Positions 59,817 through 64,000 of a stretch of DNA of 64,000 nucleotides are shown here, one piece after another. Made by a program: the position numbers and the translations under genes. The DNA is taken from positions 1 to 64,000 of the forward strand of contig JAMKCH010041544.1 in the NCBI GenBank assembly GCA_023653785.1. Reading direction: 5' to 3'. The notes under the pieces were generated by a model, which saw only the letters and a list, made by a program, of their open reading frames with translations, was not told where the DNA came from and ran no database searches. This stretch comes from Ophioderma brevispina. Taxonomy: Eukaryota > Echinodermata > Ophiuroidea > Amphilepidida > Ophiodermatidae. The stretch's first letter is position 1. Each line of letters starts with the position of its first letter.

Positions 59817-62779
59817 TTTCTATGTTTCACATCATGTCGCATCATGTCACTTTTGGGGGGCTTGTTGCCCTTTTTGACAGGCTTATACAGATGGTTTGCT
59901 AGTGTTTATGGCTAATTTTCTAAATAGTATTTTTTTATTTGACCTAAATCTAGTATATGATAGCATCATTTTGGATAACTTGTTTTCATCAATTAAAAAA
60001 AAGAATAAAATTGGGGGGGCACCTTTTAAATTCATACTTTCTCTTCCGAGAGAGGGGGGCGGGCCAATGAAATCCTAATTTTAGTAGGACGTTTTGCCCA
60101 TTGGGTTAATCCGGGGGGAGGGAGGACGCCTGATGTTCGATACTAGAGTTGGTATTTGGAGTTGCGAGCTCCTCTGAAAGCTTCAATGGAGGAAAAAGGG
60201 AAAGAAATTAAGAGTCGTTTAAGGACTACGAGGGGGTTGGGGAGGAGGCACACCTAATCCCTTCCCAATGCTCTCGTTTGCCCTACCCTGCCCTCTTCCG
60301 ATTATGTTTTTCGGGTCCAAACCCCTTGAATGACTTCAATTTTTTTACCATACTGCACAAACCCCAATTTAGGTGACTAAATGTTTTAATTAAAACAACA
60401 AAAAAAGCAAGCAATTTTTGTTATGCAAACTTTTAGTTCGTATAAGAAATGTGGAGAAAAATGCATTTGAAAATCAATTTTCCGCGCCAGTCAAAAATCT
60501 AGACTGCGAGAACGTTATTATATATTGCAAATTTAAGTCTCCATTCTCATGTTATGGGGTCCTACCACGCCACGCCTATTGACTCCACGAGGTCCGGAGC
60601 AAACAATGTATAACAAAACGCACACGAGAGTATGGCGCTCATGCAACACAATGCAGGGGGGTGGACATGCCAACCTCACAGCAACAGGAAAACGCATCAA
60701 CTTCCGGGTGCTAGTCTTTTTGATCAAAGACTGTCCGTATGAGGGGCATCTTATGACACATATTGGGACGGTTGTTACCAACAGACTTGACTATCCTAGC
60801 CTGTCCACGACTATGCAATCTTAAATTACCGTTATTGGAAATTACACTGTTTGGCAATGCGAGGGTTAATCCACCTAACTACTTCGACGGATTTATGATG
60901 TTAATAATTTTTGTTCCTAAATTATCATGATATTACTAAAGATCTTTTGAAGTAAGATTTAAGAGCGTGATTTTGCAATGGTCACGGGCAGAGACTGCCA
61001 TAGACATGCACGTAACATTTCCCCCCAAATTACCGTTGGAAATCCCCAATGCCCCAATCCCTCCCAGCAAATCCTTGCCCTAACCGAACCCCCCCCCCCC
61101 CACCCCCCCCGCGGCCCGCGCCACCCCCCACACCCCCTACCCCTACCTATTATACCACTCCTTATACATTTTATTTCGTCCGTATCGTCAAGTACTGACC
61201 ACATTTTTTTGCTCCAATTTCCTTTCCAAGACCTTATTTTGGTCATAAGTTAAATGAATCCCATTTTTTTTTTTTTCCTGAAGTCTTAACGTTATCTATT
61301 TCGTTTTAATGGGCGTGGGCTTCCTTGCAGTCAACAACCATTTTTTCCGCACAGTTATAATAGAAAATAACCCGTACTCATAGCCTTTAACACCATATAC
61401 CGTTATTTTTATTATATATAGAGTGCTAATTTTTCTGTTCTGAAAAAAAACCACGAGGGAGCCCAATACAAATCACGAGCCTGAATCCGACCTCTCCGTC
61501 CTCCCGTCTCTCCCTCCCCCGTCCCCCCCCCGGTTTAACACGTAAAAAGGCGAGATCTTCATGAAAAATTCTGAATTTTTTATACCGTATAGATCGTCAG
61601 GGCGGTTTGGATTACGGCAACTTAAATCACAGTAATAGTCCGTACTTCACGGGAAAATTCGAATTTATTGATGCTATTTGAGCACATGTTGTGGCACATA
61701 TCGCTCATTGTGTGCAACCCCTAGAAAGAACAAATACGACTTGAACCAGGGGACCGGACACGATCTGCTGGATTTGGGCATTTGGGAATTTCCAAAACGG
61801 TATTTTTATCTGGAATTCTTGCATGCATTTTTATTGGCAAATGTGATAGAATGAAAGTGTATCGAGCAGCTCGCTAGAAGCCGCCGATTTTTCTGAACGG
61901 GAAACAATGGACCCACTATTATGTGCTCTTAAAAAATCTTTTTAGAAGTACTATACAGTGTTTCCTAAACGTCTCCACGACGTAGTGAAGCCACAAGAGC
62001 AATTCTATGAATAGTAACTATGCAATTGTTTATGTTAACATGCCTGAAATGTGAAATACTTACCAAAGTACCGACACTGGACTACTCGGACTGCAAGTCT
62101 CACTTGATCAAGTTTTCGCTGCTAGGGCTTTTTCTTTTACCCCATCCTTGGAGCCGGGATTGTTCTTGTCAAAAGTTAGCATTTGGGAAAAAAATGTTGC
62201 GCATTATGCAAATCGTCAATTGGGTTTGTTACAGATCCAGCACTTTTATCCACAGATGTTAAGGTCGCTAAACCCCTGAGCGCCCCGCATTGGAAATACA
62301 ATTTTTTTTTCAAAACAGAAATTTGAACATTAGAGGTTCACACCTTTATTCTAAATTCTTTTTAGTCTTAACGTAAGATCGATTTAATGAAATCTTTACT
62401 GATAATCACTGCGTCTCGTGTACAGAATTATTTACACGTCTGAGCTAGACTGCTTAAAACCTGTGTTTCATTGTCTTAGGCACAGCGAGTGATTGGTGAC
62501 CGTGTTCATCAGATGTCACTGTCCTAATTTATCAATCATTTTATTTGAATTTATTAGATCATTGGCATTGGGTAAAATGGAAATAACTGAAGATCCTTAA
62601 TACTTGGCAACTGAATAAGTTCAAATGTTGGACCCCCCCCCAAAATTGAAAATATATACGTGGTGTTCAAAACAAAAACAGCGAAATTGAATGCGATGAA
62701 ATTTGTGAGGTGTTTTTTTTGTCTATTCTGCCGTTGTTGATGTCCTGGTTGGGAAAGTAAATCTTCACATACAGAATAC
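59817..62779. other. Non-coding with many G and C runs
   Basis: C runs at about 61088-61110 and 61513-61531 make long but meaningless open frames. No exon support. Confidence 0.4.
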
Positions 62780-62783
62780 TTAA

Positions 62784-63500
62784 GGTGGTCCCCATGTGTA
62801 ACTCAGAAGTTACTAAATAGGTCCTCCAGAGCATCTTTCCCAATATGTTGTCATCAAAACCATTTCAACAAAAACACCAAAAACAGACATGTTTCTTCAT
62901 TTTACACAGTTTCTAGTTCTTTTCAGCTCTCAGCTGTCAAAAATCACAAATACAGGGTTTTTTCCCCTATTTTTACCGTTTTTTGAATTTTTTTCTGGTT
63001 GAACCTACCCGCTACCTATTTTCATTTTTTTCTGCATATTATGAAAGCAGGTGTACTCTTTCATACTTTCCCTGCTTGCGGGTATCATAGAAATACTTAA
63101 ACTCAGATATGGACATTTTTTTTCCAAAAAGGTGTTAAAATCAATGTTTTTTTTGTTTTTTTTTTGGGAAAATGTCCATATCTTGGAGTTATAAGTAGTT
63201 CTATGTTACCCGCACAGGGAACTTATAAAGAGACATCTGCTTTCATAACCTGCAGAAAAAATGAAAATAGGAGGTAGGGTACACTATCAAAAAACTCAGA
63301 ATTAAAAATATGAAAAACCCCTGTAATTTTGTGAATTTTTGCCATCTGAGAGCTGAAAAGCAATGTGGAAAATACTAAAATAAAGACACATTCTTTTGGT
63401 TTTGAAATTGTTAGATGTGACAACATATTGGGAAATATGATCTTAATCTAATTTAGTACTAGGTGAGCTACACCTTGGAACATCTTAAAGCTACCACACT
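62784..63500. mobile_element. 717 bp TTAA-flanked foldback element
   Basis: TTAA at 62780-62783 and 63501-63504. From the ends inward, TTTCCCAATATGTTGTCATC pairs with ACAACATATTGGGAAA, CAGCTCTCAGCTG with CATCTGAGAGCTG, and GATATGGACATTTTTTT with AAAATGTCCATATC near the centre. Almost the whole element folds on itself. Its end GGTGG resembles the 32.1 kb element. Confidence 0.75.
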
Positions 63501-63504
63501 TTAA

Positions 63505-64000
63505 AGACAGTTTATTTAAAATTTATGGTGGAGCTGAACAATACTAAAATTTTGACAGCAATGAGGAATATCTGGCTTGTGGCAAAAGTAGCTATACAAG
63601 AACCACCAGGGATGGTGGTTTTTATAAGAAACTTATGAAAGGAAGCCACAGTGCCCAAGGAAACACTCCCAATGTGGGTGTGGAGTTACAAGCACCAGAA
63701 CACTCCCAAGTGGTAACCGCTAAGGTCTGTAGATGAATGCGACATCATGTGTGCCAGGCCCCATTTCCATGTAACTTTCAAAATTAGCTATATTTTTACA
63801 TTAAAAACGGTAATTATATTTTAAAAAAAGTAAAAAATTGGGGGTTTTAATGGTTCAATTGTTCATTAATCAATCAGTTGGAAAACACTATCCATGTTTT
63901 TGGTGATTTGTGCTGGAACATAAGTCTAATCATTGACCTTGTAGAAGGTGAAAAAAAATTACTTTTTTCATACCTGTCGCAAGATGTTTTGTGCCACAGA
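63505..64000. other. Non-coding to the window end
   Basis: It contains a small hairpin, ACCACCAGGGATGGTGGT, at 63602. Nothing else was recognised. Confidence 0.4.

Noticed and set aside
60549..61253. Opposed frames of 80-95 codons near 60.5 and 61.0 kb
   Set aside because: One pair crosses C runs; neither has splice support or a familiar motif.
1..64000. tRNA, rRNA, CRISPR or bacterial operons
   Set aside because: No cloverleaf with proper A and B boxes, no rRNA-like blocks and no regular spacer arrays were seen on reading.

Overview
This window looks like nuclear DNA from an intron-rich animal. Reading frames are short, two genes are split by GT-AG introns of about 0.2 to 3.7 kb, and the AT-rich sequence between exons is packed with short inverted-repeat DNA transposons and homopolymer runs. 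The TMBIM6-type protein and the transposon density suggest a marine invertebrate, perhaps a deuterostome such as an echinoderm, hemichordate or amphioxus. That placement is inference, because no sequence here fixes the species. There is no sign of bacterial operons, CRISPR, rRNA or tRNA.

Layout. From about 8.0 to 16.4 kb on the + strand there is a gene of at least six exons. It encodes at least 320 residues of a soluble protein rich in Pro, His, Arg and Asn that I cannot name. Its splice phases agree throughout, and it ends with a stop codon, a short 3' UTR and an AATAAA signal. Its start is unsure; a candidate start exon lies at 6.12 kb. From 16.4 to 30 kb I see no gene, only transposons, including a 1.2 kb TA-flanked element, a large snap-back region at 23.0-23.9 kb and several TTAA-flanked elements. 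From 30.6 to 42.8 kb on the - strand lie eight coding exons of TMBIM6 (Bax inhibitor-1), an ER multi-pass membrane protein. They cover everything except roughly the first 35 residues, and that first coding exon was not found. From 43 to 64 kb no convincing gene was recognised; the sequence is non-coding with more mobile elements.

The most informative structure is in the mobile DNA. At least eight copies from several families are flanked by TTAA on both sides, which is the target duplication of Kolobok or piggyBac-type transposases. Other elements are flanked by TA or by a 7-base duplication. Two places give an occupied site and a matching empty site inside the window: a retroposon inserted in one TTAA element at 11.1-11.6 kb (empty relative at 12.28 kb), and a 209 bp element inserted in only one of two tandem 393 bp repeats at 39.8-40.8 kb. 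The two genes share no evident pathway; they are simply neighbours in an insertion-rich region. I found nothing that I would call a new biological system; the best leads are the unnamed gene and the TTAA-element cluster.
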